Assembly (NCBI GenBank): GCA_016713665.1
Contig: JADJOR010000002.1
Span: 62,001-126,000 of the forward strand
From: Deltaproteobacteria bacterium
Lineage (GTDB): Bacteria; Myxococcota_A; UBA9160; UBA4427
Length of the DNA: 64,000 nt
Reading direction: 5' to 3'
In this document: positions 9,801 to 17,512 of the stretch, piece by piece
Layout of the letters: each line of letters opens with the position of its first letter
Numbering within the stretch: the first letter of the stretch is position 1
Position numbers and translations under genes: made by a program
The notes under the pieces: model-generated
Database searches by the model: none
The model's input: only the letters and a program-made list of their open reading frames with translations
Told to the model about the DNA's origin: nothing

Positions 9801-10621
9801 CCGATCGCCTCGATGCGCTTCGCAGGCTCTTTCTCTCGCTCCTCGAGCAGCTTCAGCGCCTCGAGCGCGAGCAGGTCGATCTCGCCGATCGCACCCGCGA
9901 TGCGATCGCCCTCGCGGCCGCCGACGCGCAGGCCCCGGCGCGGGGCGAGCCGACGAAGGCCCGGGTCGCGGCGATCGACGCCGAGCAGAAGACCCTCGAG
10001 ACGCGCGCGGGGGCGATCGCCGATGCGCTGCTCGCGCAGTCGCAGGCGATGACCGAAGCCCCGGCACCGGCCGAGGGCGCGACTCCGAGCGGGCCCGACG
10101 CCGACACGCTGCGAAAGGCCGCGGACCACGTCGCCTCGGCGCAGCTCTCGATGCGGGACGCGAGCGCGACCTTCGGCGAAGAGACCCGTCCCCTCGAGCC
10201 CGCGACCGAGGCCCAGACCCTCGCCCGCGACGAGCTCCGGAAGGCGATCGCGCTCCTCACGCCGCCGCCCCCGCAAGAGAATCCGGAGGAAAAGCCGCCG
10301 GAGGATTCGCAGAGCCCGGATCAGAAGCAGGACGAATCCGGCTCGGGCGAGCAGGACGATGCATCGAAGGCCCCCGACGACGCGGGCTCCGAAGAGGAGA
10401 AGCCGGGCGATTCGGCGCAGGGCGAAGGCGAGCAGCCCGAGCCGTCGGGAGAGGACGGGAGCGCGCAGGCGAGCGAAGATGCGCTCGGCGAGCAGCCGGG
10501 TCAGCCCGATCCGTCCCAGCTGCTGCAGGGTGTGCGGGATCGCGAGGCCGAGCGCCGTGATGCGAACGAGCGGCGATCGCGGGCGCAGCGGCGATCGCTG
10601 CCGGTGGAGAAGGATTGGTGA
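6848..10621 (+). CDS. BatB-BatC fusion: VWA membrane protein joined to TPR and a long helical tail
   Basis: 1257 residues. The first ~340 are a BatB protein: two N-terminal helices, a VWA domain with DVSRS (101-105) and a membrane helix at about 318-334. A second hydrophobic segment (about 354-376) with a signal-like end, APARAAD, leads into a proline-rich linker and TPR repeats (about 420-520), corresponding to BatC. The rest is a very long Ala/Glu/Arg helical, coiled-coil-like region (about 520-1130) and a Pro/Glu/Asp/Ser/Gln-rich acidic tail. BatB and BatC are often separate genes, and the long tail is not part of ordinary BatC. It starts in an ATGA overlap with batA and ends in GTGA with the next gene. 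Confidence 0.88.
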   Translation: MSWGELHIAHPELVHGLWLWLVFVAGLVLLERRGQDRLHRLVGPALEARLVERPAPWRRGLRLALVGLSGLLMVGALLRPQWGEQIVATPRVGAEIMIALDVSRSMLADDTRPSRLERAKAEISDLLAYLENDQVGLIAFAGRASILAPLTPDKSFLRLALDGAGPHSVARGGTRLAEPILRAIAGLGRPGPAQRALLLITDGEDHDSFALDAAKRAAAAGIKIITIGFGDEAGSEIHIRNPDDGSRSLVRDAEGNPVVSRLNGELLREIALATDGAYVPAGTGVLDLASIYETHIARLTKGQLDARGRTIRGELYPVFVGGALGCLVAAFTLGAGRRRSGASLASATASATRVGVVFFGCALGLALGVGLALALPAPARAADAAAETTGGPIQLAQAGPSPAPAAPAASPAPAPPPSAESTPLDPRPRFNLANERLAAGEAEEASALYREARRDAVDDVELRYAASYNLGMAAVARADALEASKPEEALGFLHEAADWFREASAMRPDEDDPRHNLDVALRRALILTDAIARKSRRDVEGELDLLIESQRGRVAESAMLLEAAVRAGELAAADSLRGAFDAAATAQRELVADAESLADRVADEKAIVEAKPEAERTPEDALRGASLEGVLAYLDQGIERMGQTRRQLRQRSAERAYRRGAEALALLKRARDQLRDPVEQLGVLVGEVGAVARATSALASGSGARDAAVGTSSSAPLPAFLTPESVGAETAAVTARVGELAERFEVAAERAAQTANPAGAGTGTGAAAGPIAGGGGSGGEAGDPAVSEALREALTGAAPLVKTAGEAMSDAVGSVGEQSFPAALEAEGRAGGALAEAQELFFDLRELLAVTHETEAGIAATAALDASQAEARALRAKNAPVFASAQTRNRGRASRLESLLARERDAQRAALQAPDAQAADADDANAPAAPPDPQQQAALEARFSRAFELLAEAQTAMDEASAAFGSGRARTPDWAAVAPAAQRATDRLDALRRLFLSLLEQLQRLEREQVDLADRTRDAIALAAADAQAPARGEPTKARVAAIDAEQKTLETRAGAIADALLAQSQAMTEAPAPAEGATPSGPDADTLRKAADHVASAQLSMRDASATFGEETRPLEPATEAQTLARDELRKAIALLTPPPPQENPEEKPPEDSQSPDQKQDESGSGEQDDASKAPDDAGSEEEKPGDSAQGEGEQPEPSGEDGSAQASEDALGEQPGQPDPSQLLQGVRDREAERRDANERRSRAQRRSLPVEKDW

Positions 10622-13488
10622 GCGGGGACCGATCGACGACGGCATCGCTGCGAAGGGACCATGCGCCGCGGCGCCGCGGCGCATGGGCGCGCTCGTCCGC
10701 GTCGCTCGCCGCGCGCGGCCTGTTCGTCGGGTTCGTGCTCCTGCTCGGGCTCGGCGTCGCGGGGCCCGGCGCCGCGCAGGAGGCGCGCGTCGAGATCGCG
10801 TCGGCCCCCTACTACCAGGGCCAGCCGATCGAGCTCCACGTGATCGCAGAGCAATTCGAAGAGGATCCCGCCCCCCAGGTCGAGTTCGATCCCGAGCCCG
10901 GCGTCGCGCTGCGCCTGCAGGGCGTCTCGCCGAGCAGCTCGACCTCGATCACGATCGTGAACGGCCAGATCTCCCGCGTCCATCAGGTCAGCTTCACCTA
11001 CCGCTACGAGCTCACGAGCGCCCGCGTCGGCGCGCTGCGGATCCCCGAATTCCGCGTCCGCCAGGGCGCCGTCGTGCGCACGACGCGGCCCTTCTCGATC
11101 GAGGTCGCGGCGGTGCCCTCGAGCGACGAGTTCGGGATCGCGGTCGTGCTGCCGCAGGGACCGATCTTCGTCGGGCAGAAGGTGCCCGTCGCGATCGAGT
11201 TCCGGATCGATCAGGAGGCGGCTTCCCAGATCCTCGACTACCGCGTCCAGGTTCCGCTCTTCGACGTGCCGGGGCTGCGCTTCATCGATGCGGCGCCCGC
11301 CGGCGCGGACTCACAGCTCCAGATCGTGACGGCGGCGGGGCCGATGCAGCTCCCGGCGAAGAGCGAAGAGCGCACGATCGGCGGTCGCCCGAGCCTCGTG
11401 CTGCGCGCCGAGCGGACCTTGATCGCGCAGAAGCCGGGCCGGATCGAGGTCGACGCCCCCACCGTCGCCGTCGAGCGCGGCACCCGCTTCCGACAGGATT
11501 TCTTCGGCGGGCGGCGCGCGGTGCAGACGCAACGCACGGTCTCGGCTGGGCGCGCGCTTCGGCTCGAGGTCGCCGAGCTGCCCCGCGAAGGCCGGCCGGC
11601 GAGCTTCGCGGGCGCCGTCGGCTCGGATTTCAGTCTCGAGGTTCAGGCCGACCGCAGCGTGGTCCAGCTCGGCGAGCCGATCGAGCTCGACTTCCGCGTC
11701 CGCGGCCACGGCGACCTTAGCTCCGCAGGCCTGCCGCCCCTCGATGCGCCGGGGCTCTTCGATCCGGCGCGCTTCCGGCTGCCGGAGGAGGCGCCGGCGG
11801 GCATCCTCGACGAGGACGGGAAGCATTTCCGGGTGACGGTGCGCGTGCTCGACGCGAACGTACGCGAGATCCCGTCGCTCGAGTACGCGTGGTTCGACTC
11901 CGAGACGCGGCGCTTCGAGACGGTCCGCTCGCAGCCGATCGCGCTCTCGGTCAGCGCGGCGCAGGTCGTCGGTGCCGATGCGGTGACGAGCGCTCCGGGA
12001 GCGGGGGGCGCGGACGCTTCCGGCGGCGGTGCATTGGCCGAAGACGAGGCGGCCGCGATCAAGGGGGCGAGCGCAGGTCGGGGCGATGCAGCGGGGGGCG
12101 CGTCGACGGCGGAAGGGCGCGGCGGTCCGGGCGGCGGGCCGGCGCGCTCGAGCTCCCTCGCCGAGAGCGCGGCGAATCTCGCGGTCGAGCGCGATCCCGA
12201 CGTCCTGCTGCAAGGCGTGCGCGCGAATCGCGGCGTCGGGATCGCGACGGTCTCGCTCTATCTGGTCGGACTCGCCCTCGTGGGCCTCGGCTTCGTCGAT
12301 CGACGCCGGCGCGCGGTCGATCCGAGGCTTCGCGCGCGGATCGATGCGCTGCAGCGGGCGAAGCAGGCGGTCGAGTCGGCCCTCGCGCACGGGTCCGATG
12401 GTCCGGGCGCCCTCGGCCGCGCCCTGCGCGAGTGGATCGCGGCGAGCCCGGAGGAGGCGTCGGCCGAGGTCGACGCGCTGCTCGCGGAGTGCGATGCGCT
12501 GCGCTTCGCGCCGGGGGCGGGCGGCGGTGCGGGGGGCGCGGCGGGCGGTCTTCCCGAACCTCTCGCGAGCCGCGCGCGCGAGCTGATCGACGATCGCCTC
12601 GCCGCGGCGACGGCGGCGGCTTCCGCCTCGGCTTCGAATTCCTCCCGTGCGCGCCTCGTCGCGCTCGCCTGCGTGCTCGGAGCCGCCTCGCTGTCGACCG
12701 CGATCGGACTCGCCTCGCTCGTCGCGTTCGCGGCCATCGCTTCGCCCGCAACGGCCGTCGAGCCCGATGCGCGCGCCCGTCTCGAGCGGACGGTCGCCGA
12801 CTACGAGGCGGCCCAGGCCGAGAGCGACCGGGACGCGCGGATCGCGGGCTTCCAGCGCGCCGAGCAGGGCTTCGCGGCGCTGATCGAGGAGGGCGCGCGC
12901 TCACCGGCCCTCTATACGAATCTCGGCAACGCGGCGCTCCAGGCGGGTCGCGTCGGCCAGGCGGTGCTCGCCTATCGACGGGCGCTGACCCTCGATCCGA
13001 AGATGGCCACCGCGCGGCAGAATCTCGCCCATGTCCGGGCGCAGCTTCCCGCCTGGGTGCCGCGGCCGGGCGACGCGGAGACGGACCCGGCGCTCTACGC
13101 CTATCGCCGGGTCGCCGCACCGACGCGCGCGCTCGCGGCGGCGGGCTGCTTCGCGGGGGCGACTCTCGCGCTCTTCCTCGCCGGGCGGCGGCGGGAGGGC
13201 GCCTGGCGCGGGCTCGTGATCGCCCTCGGTGTCGGCTGGCTCGCGTTGCTCGCGAGCGTCGTCGTCGACGGGCGTGGGGCGGCGGGGCAGGCCGGGGTGC
13301 TGACGGCGGAGGAGACAGCGGCCCGGTCCTCGGACTCCGCGCTCGCGGCGCTCGCCTTCCCCGAGCCGCTGCCGCAGGGCGTCGAGATCGAGCAGCTCGA
13401 GCTGCGGGGCGACTTCGCGCGGATCCGGCTCGCCAACGGCCGCGACGTCTGGGTCCGCGACACGAGCGTGAGCCTGATCGACGACTGA
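10618..13488 (+). CDS. BatD-BatE fusion: Ig-like BatD, membrane helices, TPR and C-terminal SH3-like domain
   Basis: 956 residues from the coupled GTG at 10618 (a TTG directly before it is also possible). After a signal sequence (about 27-48), residues 49-450 form the BatD region with repeated Ig-like strands. A Gly/Ala linker, a membrane helix near 540-558 and a helical cytoplasmic segment follow. A further helix near 680-706 opens a BatE-like half: TPR motifs (about 720-815, including LYTNLGNAALQAG), two more membrane helices and a C-terminal SH3-like strand set ending WVRDTSVSLIDD. BatD and BatE are usually separate genes; here one chain carries both. It closes the operon; the next gene is 136 bp away. 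Confidence 0.88.
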   Translation: MSGDRSTTASLRRDHAPRRRGAWARSSASLAARGLFVGFVLLLGLGVAGPGAAQEARVEIASAPYYQGQPIELHVIAEQFEEDPAPQVEFDPEPGVALRLQGVSPSSSTSITIVNGQISRVHQVSFTYRYELTSARVGALRIPEFRVRQGAVVRTTRPFSIEVAAVPSSDEFGIAVVLPQGPIFVGQKVPVAIEFRIDQEAASQILDYRVQVPLFDVPGLRFIDAAPAGADSQLQIVTAAGPMQLPAKSEERTIGGRPSLVLRAERTLIAQKPGRIEVDAPTVAVERGTRFRQDFFGGRRAVQTQRTVSAGRALRLEVAELPREGRPASFAGAVGSDFSLEVQADRSVVQLGEPIELDFRVRGHGDLSSAGLPPLDAPGLFDPARFRLPEEAPAGILDEDGKHFRVTVRVLDANVREIPSLEYAWFDSETRRFETVRSQPIALSVSAAQVVGADAVTSAPGAGGADASGGGALAEDEAAAIKGASAGRGDAAGGASTAEGRGGPGGGPARSSSLAESAANLAVERDPDVLLQGVRANRGVGIATVSLYLVGLALVGLGFVDRRRRAVDPRLRARIDALQRAKQAVESALAHGSDGPGALGRALREWIAASPEEASAEVDALLAECDALRFAPGAGGGAGGAAGGLPEPLASRARELIDDRLAAATAAASASASNSSRARLVALACVLGAASLSTAIGLASLVAFAAIASPATAVEPDARARLERTVADYEAAQAESDRDARIAGFQRAEQGFAALIEEGARSPALYTNLGNAALQAGRVGQAVLAYRRALTLDPKMATARQNLAHVRAQLPAWVPRPGDAETDPALYAYRRVAAPTRALAAAGCFAGATLALFLAGRRREGAWRGLVIALGVGWLALLASVVVDGRGAAGQAGVLTAEETAARSSDSALAALAFPEPLPQGVEIEQLELRGDFARIRLANGRDVWVRDTSVSLIDD

Positions 13489-13624
13489 TCGCGCGTCGCG
13501 CGTGCCATCCTCGGTCAGGCTCCTACACTGCCCGATGCGCCTCGAAGCCGGAATCCGCCGGCCGCAGCCGAAGCAGCCGAAGCAGCCGACGGGGCTGCCG
13601 TGCGCGGAGCAGAGGGTGGAGTCG

Positions 13625-14767
13625 ATGGGAGCCGTACGCGTCGCGATCGCCGGGGTCGGGAGTTGTGCGAGCGCCCTCGTCCAGGGCGTCGCCTACTACT
13701 CGGCCCACGATCCCGAGAAGACCCCCGGCCTGATGCACGCCCGCATCGGCCCCTATGGGGTTGCCGACATCGAGTTCGTCGCGGCCTTCGACGTCGACGC
13801 GCGCAAGGTCGGGCGGCCCCTCGAGGAGGCGATCTTCGCGGCGCCCAATCGGACGGCGGTCTTCGAGCGCGACCTCACGGCGGGGGGGCTGCGGCGGTCT
13901 TCGGGCGTGCGGGTCGCGATGGCGCCCTTGCTCGACGGCGTCGCCGAGCACATGCTCGATCACCCCGCCGATCAGTCGTTCCGGGTCGCCGAGCTTCCGC
14001 CGGTCGACCTCGCCGCCACGCTCCGCGACGCCGGGGCCGAGGTCCTCGTCAGCTACCTGCCGGTCGGCTCCGAGCGCGCGGCGCGCCACGTCGCGGAGGC
14101 CTGCCTCGAGGCACGGGTCGCCCTCGTGAACTGCATCCCGGTCTTCCTCGCCTCGGATCCCGTTTGGGCCGAGCGCTTCCGCGCCGCGGGGCTCCCGATC
14201 CTCGGCGACGACGTGAAGAGCCAGCTCGGCGCGACGATCGTCCACCGCGCCCTCGCGCGGCTCTTCGCCGACCGCGGCGTCGAGCTCGAGCGGACCTATC
14301 AGCTCAATACCGGCGGCAACACCGACTTCCTCAACATGCTCGAACGCAGCCGCCTCGAATCGAAGAAGCGCTCGAAGACGCAGTCGGTCCAGAGCCAGCT
14401 CGACGTGCCCCTCGACCCCGATCGGATCCACGTCGGCCCGTCCGACTACGTGTCGTGGCAGGGCGACAACAAGCTCGCCTTCATCCGGCTCGAGGGGCGC
14501 GGCTTCGGCGGTCAGCCGATCGAGCTCGAGCTGCGGCTCTCCGTCCAGGACTCGCCCAACAGCGCGGGGGTCGTGATCGACGCGGTGCGCGTCGCGAAGC
14601 TCGCCCTCGATCGCGGGCTCGCAGGTCCCCTCGAGGCGGCCTCGGCCTGGTTCATGAAGAGCCCGCCGCGCCAGCTGCGCGACGAGGAGGCGCGGCTCGC
14701 CCTCGCGCTTTTCCTCGCAGGCGACGCGACCGGAGGCGATCCGTCGAAGGGAGACCTCCAGGCATGA
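13625..14767 (+). CDS. Inositol-3-phosphate synthase
   Basis: A 380-residue short-type myo-inositol-1-phosphate synthase, which converts glucose 6-phosphate to inositol 3-phosphate with NAD as internal cofactor. Diagnostic motifs are the N-terminal nucleotide loop GVGSCASALVQG, LGDDVKSQLGATI with the catalytic lysine region, LNTGGNTDFLNM, SWQGDNK and DSPNSAGVVIDAVR. The ATG at 13625 follows a GGTGGAG site and starts directly at the Rossmann strand; 41 upstream in-frame codons look non-coding. The product would feed inositol lipids or compatible solutes. The stop overlaps the ATG of the glutathione transferase gene (ATGA), so the two are co-translated. Confidence 0.93.
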   Translation: MGAVRVAIAGVGSCASALVQGVAYYSAHDPEKTPGLMHARIGPYGVADIEFVAAFDVDARKVGRPLEEAIFAAPNRTAVFERDLTAGGLRRSSGVRVAMAPLLDGVAEHMLDHPADQSFRVAELPPVDLAATLRDAGAEVLVSYLPVGSERAARHVAEACLEARVALVNCIPVFLASDPVWAERFRAAGLPILGDDVKSQLGATIVHRALARLFADRGVELERTYQLNTGGNTDFLNMLERSRLESKKRSKTQSVQSQLDVPLDPDRIHVGPSDYVSWQGDNKLAFIRLEGRGFGGQPIELELRLSVQDSPNSAGVVIDAVRVAKLALDRGLAGPLEAASAWFMKSPPRQLRDEEARLALALFLAGDATGGDPSKGDLQA

Positions 14768-15396
14768 AGCTCTACGTCTTTCCCGTCGCCCCGAATCCGA
14801 CCAAGGTCCGTCTCTACCTGGCGGAGAAGGCGGCTGCCGGCCTGCGCATCCCGCTCGAGGAGGTCACGGTCAGCCTGATCGAGCAGGCACAGCGCTCCCC
14901 CGAGCACCTCGCCCGCAATCCCTTCGGCACGCTCCCGGTCCTCGAGACCGATGCGGGGCGCTACCTGATCGAGTCGCTCCCGATCATCGATCATCTCGAG
15001 GAGCTCTTCCCCGTCCCTTCGATGTTCGGCCCCGATCCCGAGGCGCGCGCCTTCGCGCGGCAGATCGAGCGGATCGCCGACATCGGCGTCCTGATCCCGA
15101 TCGCGCGCATCGTGCATGCGACGGACTCGCCGATCGGCCAGCCCGCGAATCCCGCCCTCGCCGCCTACTATCGCGAGCGGTTGCCCCGGAGCCTCGACTA
15201 TCTCGAGGATCTGCTCGGCGACGGCCGCCCCTTCCTCGCCGGAGAGCGGGTCACGGTCGGCGACTGCACCCTGGCCGCAGGGCTCCAGTTCGGTCGCTTC
15301 CGGAAGCTCGCCTTCCTCGGGGACCATCCCGGCCTCGCGGCCTGGGATGCCCGCTACCGGGCGCGGCCCGCGGCGACGTCGGTGCTGGTCGTGTGA
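14764..15396 (+). CDS. Glutathione S-transferase family protein
   Basis: 210 residues with an N-terminal thioredoxin-like domain (KLYVFPVAPNPTKVRLYL), the cis-proline/glutathione-binding stretch GTLPVLETD followed by ESLPI (normally ESxAI), and an all-helical C-terminal domain with the FLAGERVTVGDC segment typical of the family. It probably conjugates or reduces an electrophile with glutathione, or serves as a small-molecule isomerase; the substrate cannot be read from the sequence. Translation is coupled to the inositol-phosphate synthase gene by an ATGA overlap, an unusual partner. Confidence 0.9.
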   Translation: MKLYVFPVAPNPTKVRLYLAEKAAAGLRIPLEEVTVSLIEQAQRSPEHLARNPFGTLPVLETDAGRYLIESLPIIDHLEELFPVPSMFGPDPEARAFARQIERIADIGVLIPIARIVHATDSPIGQPANPALAAYYRERLPRSLDYLEDLLGDGRPFLAGERVTVGDCTLAAGLQFGRFRKLAFLGDHPGLAAWDARYRARPAATSVLVV

Positions 15397-15510
15397 GGTG
15401 TCGGACGGCGGATCATGGGTCGCGAAGGTGCTCCCCATTCGTCGGAACTGCGACACGCCTGGTAGGCTCTACCCATTGACCCGATTGGGCGGGGTTGGGG
15501 GGCTGGTTCC

Positions 15511-16338
15511 ATGCGGTGGTTGTTTTCGATGCAATGGGTTCGGGATCGGCGTTTCTTCGGCGGGCCGGCGCTCGTGGCCGGTCTGCTCGCGATGGGGCTC
15601 GTCCCGGCTGCGGCGCGGCCTGCGCGGGCCGGCGAGGGCGTCGTCGAGATCAATCAGACCTGTGCGCTCCAGACCGGCTGCTTCGCCGGGGATGTGCCGG
15701 GCTTCCCGGTCACGATCGCGGCGGCCGGGAGCTATCGGCTGACGAGCCATCTCGTCATCCCGAACGACGATACCGACGGCATCCGCATCAGCACCTCCGA
15801 CGTCGGAATCGACCTGAACCGCTTCGCCGTCATCCGCTCGAGCTGCGTCGACAACAACACGATCTGCCGGCCCAATTCGGGGACGGGCAACGGGATCGAG
15901 ACGATCGCGGCTTCGAGCCGCGGCATCTCGGTGCGCAACGGCAGCGTGACCGGCATGGGCGACATGGGCATCACGCTCGGCGAGCAGGCCGAGGTCCGGG
16001 ACGTGCTCGTGCGCTGGAACGGCGGCGACGCGATCGTGGTCGGGCTCGGCTCGACGGTCGCGGACGCGGTCGTGTTCCAGAACGGCGGCGACGGGATCGT
16101 CGCCGACTCGGGCTCGAGCGTCTCCGACAGCACGGTCTACGACAACGCGGCCGACGGAATCGAGACGGGGGGCGGATGCAGCGTGCAGCGCAACACGGTG
16201 CGCGCGAATACGGGCGTCGCCCTGCGGCTCGGCGCGCAGAGCACCTACCGGGAGAACACGCTGACGAGCAATGGCGGCGGCTGCGTCACGGGCGGCGTCA
16301 ACGCCGGCGACAACGGCTGCAACGGGTCGGTGAACTGA
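15511..16338 (+). CDS. Secreted right-handed beta-helix protein
   Basis: 275 residues with a signal peptide (about 15-40, ending in ARAGEG) followed by short parallel beta-helix coils rich in G-I-x-V, N and D, for example GGDAIVVGLGSTVAD and NGGDGIVADSGSSVSD. The repeats resemble NosD/pectate-lyase type helices, which bind or cleave polysaccharides or act as structural surface proteins; no catalytic set is recognisable. The last ~65 residues are clearly similar to the open fragment at 39051-39338 (shared YRENxxTSNG and a GDNGCNGS or GNNACNGS end), so a paralogue once existed there. It stands alone, convergent with the DUF481 gene. Confidence 0.8.
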   Translation: MRWLFSMQWVRDRRFFGGPALVAGLLAMGLVPAAARPARAGEGVVEINQTCALQTGCFAGDVPGFPVTIAAAGSYRLTSHLVIPNDDTDGIRISTSDVGIDLNRFAVIRSSCVDNNTICRPNSGTGNGIETIAASSRGISVRNGSVTGMGDMGITLGEQAEVRDVLVRWNGGDAIVVGLGSTVADAVVFQNGGDGIVADSGSSVSDSTVYDNAADGIETGGGCSVQRNTVRANTGVALRLGAQSTYRENTLTSNGGGCVTGGVNAGDNGCNGSVN

Positions 16339-16342
16339 GCGA

Positions 16343-17512
16343 CTAGAACTCGACGCTGAGTCCCACCGTCAGGCGGAGATCGTCCGACTTCGGCCGGTCG
16401 CCGTTCCCGTCGCGCTCGGGCTTCTCGATGCGATCCCAGTAGGCGCCGACGTCGAGGTCGATCGGATCCCAGACGCCGAAGCTCAGGATGCCGCTCGTCG
16501 AATGGGCCGTTCGGCTCAGATCGGTCACGAGCAGCTGAAGCGCATAGCGCAGGGTCAGGTCGAGATTTCGCGGAAGGTCGAGGGCGAGGTCCGCGCTCGC
16601 GAGCGCCGCCGCATCGGTCGAGCGAGTGCCCCCCGAGTTCTCGGTGAACTGGCCCGCCGCCCCGATCGTGAGTCGCAGCTCGGCCAGGGCATTGTCGATC
16701 GGTTCGTAGCCGACGCCCGCGCCCGCCGTGTAGCGTTCGTCGATGTTCTGGAACTCGTCCGAGTAGAACTCGAAGCTCGGGATCCGCACGAAGAACCGGT
16801 TCGTGACCAGCAGGTCGAGCATCGTCGCGGCCCGGTGGTTGTTGGTCGTATTCTGGCCGTCGACCTTGCCGATGGCGCCGTTGTACCGGCTCTCCCAGCG
16901 CGTGTAGGTCGCATCGCGTCGGACGAGACCATGGGCCCCGAAGTCCTGCTGGTCCGTGTTGCCCGAGCGCGCGGCGAGGTTGGCGCCGACCTTGACCGAC
17001 CAGCGGCGCAGCTCGAGCTCGTTCGGGTAGGTGATGCTGACGACCTCGGCCTGGGGGAGCTCGACGACGGAACCGTCGGCCTCGACGACCCGAAGGACGC
17101 CGTCGTGAAGCTCGGCCGTGCCCGCATGGATCCGGTTGTGGGTCCGACGGAAGACCCGGGGTCGCGCGAGGCGAAGATCGAGGACGTCCTCCCAGTCGAG
17201 GTCGAGCTCCTTGAATTCGTCGCTGTCGAAGCTCACGGTGTTGCTCTGGAGGACGATCAGCTCGCCCTTGAGCCACTCGCCCGAATCGATCCGCACCCAG
17301 TCCCAGCCGTCGGTGGCCGGCGCCGGCGGCGCCCAGGCTTCCTGTGCCCGGGAGAAGGACGCCAGCAGCAGGAGCGGGAGGACGACCCAGCCCGCCGCCG
17401 GGAATGCGCTTCGGAGCCCGGATCCGCGCGGACCTGGACGAACGCATCGAGCCATCGGGCGGCTGCGCGGGCGCTCTCCGAGATCGGTCCGGTCCCATCG
17501 ATCCCGTCTCAT
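16343..17512 (-). CDS. DUF481 (YdiY-like) outer-membrane beta-barrel protein
   Basis: 389 residues. A long basic N-region precedes a signal-peptide core (GWVVLPLLLLASFSRAQ, about residues 41-57). A small globular part (about 60-165, with IDSGEWLKGEL and an RIHAGTAELHDG segment) is followed by a DUF481 barrel from about residue 165, with the RSGNTDQQD motif characteristic of the family and alternating strands ending in a terminal phenylalanine. DUF481 proteins are outer-membrane barrels of unknown cargo. The ATG at 17512 overlaps the stop of the hydrolase gene (ATGA), which supports this start despite the long N-region; an internal ATG (MARCVRPG) is an alternative. It is the last gene of a three-gene operon. 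Confidence 0.85.
   Translation of the reverse strand: MRRDRWDRTDLGERPRSRPMARCVRPGPRGSGLRSAFPAAGWVVLPLLLLASFSRAQEAWAPPAPATDGWDWVRIDSGEWLKGELIVLQSNTVSFDSDEFKELDLDWEDVLDLRLARPRVFRRTHNRIHAGTAELHDGVLRVVEADGSVVELPQAEVVSITYPNELELRRWSVKVGANLAARSGNTDQQDFGAHGLVRRDATYTRWESRYNGAIGKVDGQNTTNNHRAATMLDLLVTNRFFVRIPSFEFYSDEFQNIDERYTAGAGVGYEPIDNALAELRLTIGAAGQFTENSGGTRSTDAAALASADLALDLPRNLDLTLRYALQLLVTDLSRTAHSTSGILSFGVWDPIDLDVGAYWDRIEKPERDGNGDRPKSDDLRLTVGLSVEF

Noticed and set aside
6764..10684. A 1306-codon open frame on the minus strand across the Bat fusion genes
   Set aside because: It is an antisense shadow of GC-rich genes: its translation is Arg/Gly/Glu-rich with no fold or motif, whereas the plus-strand frame shows VWA and TPR motifs.
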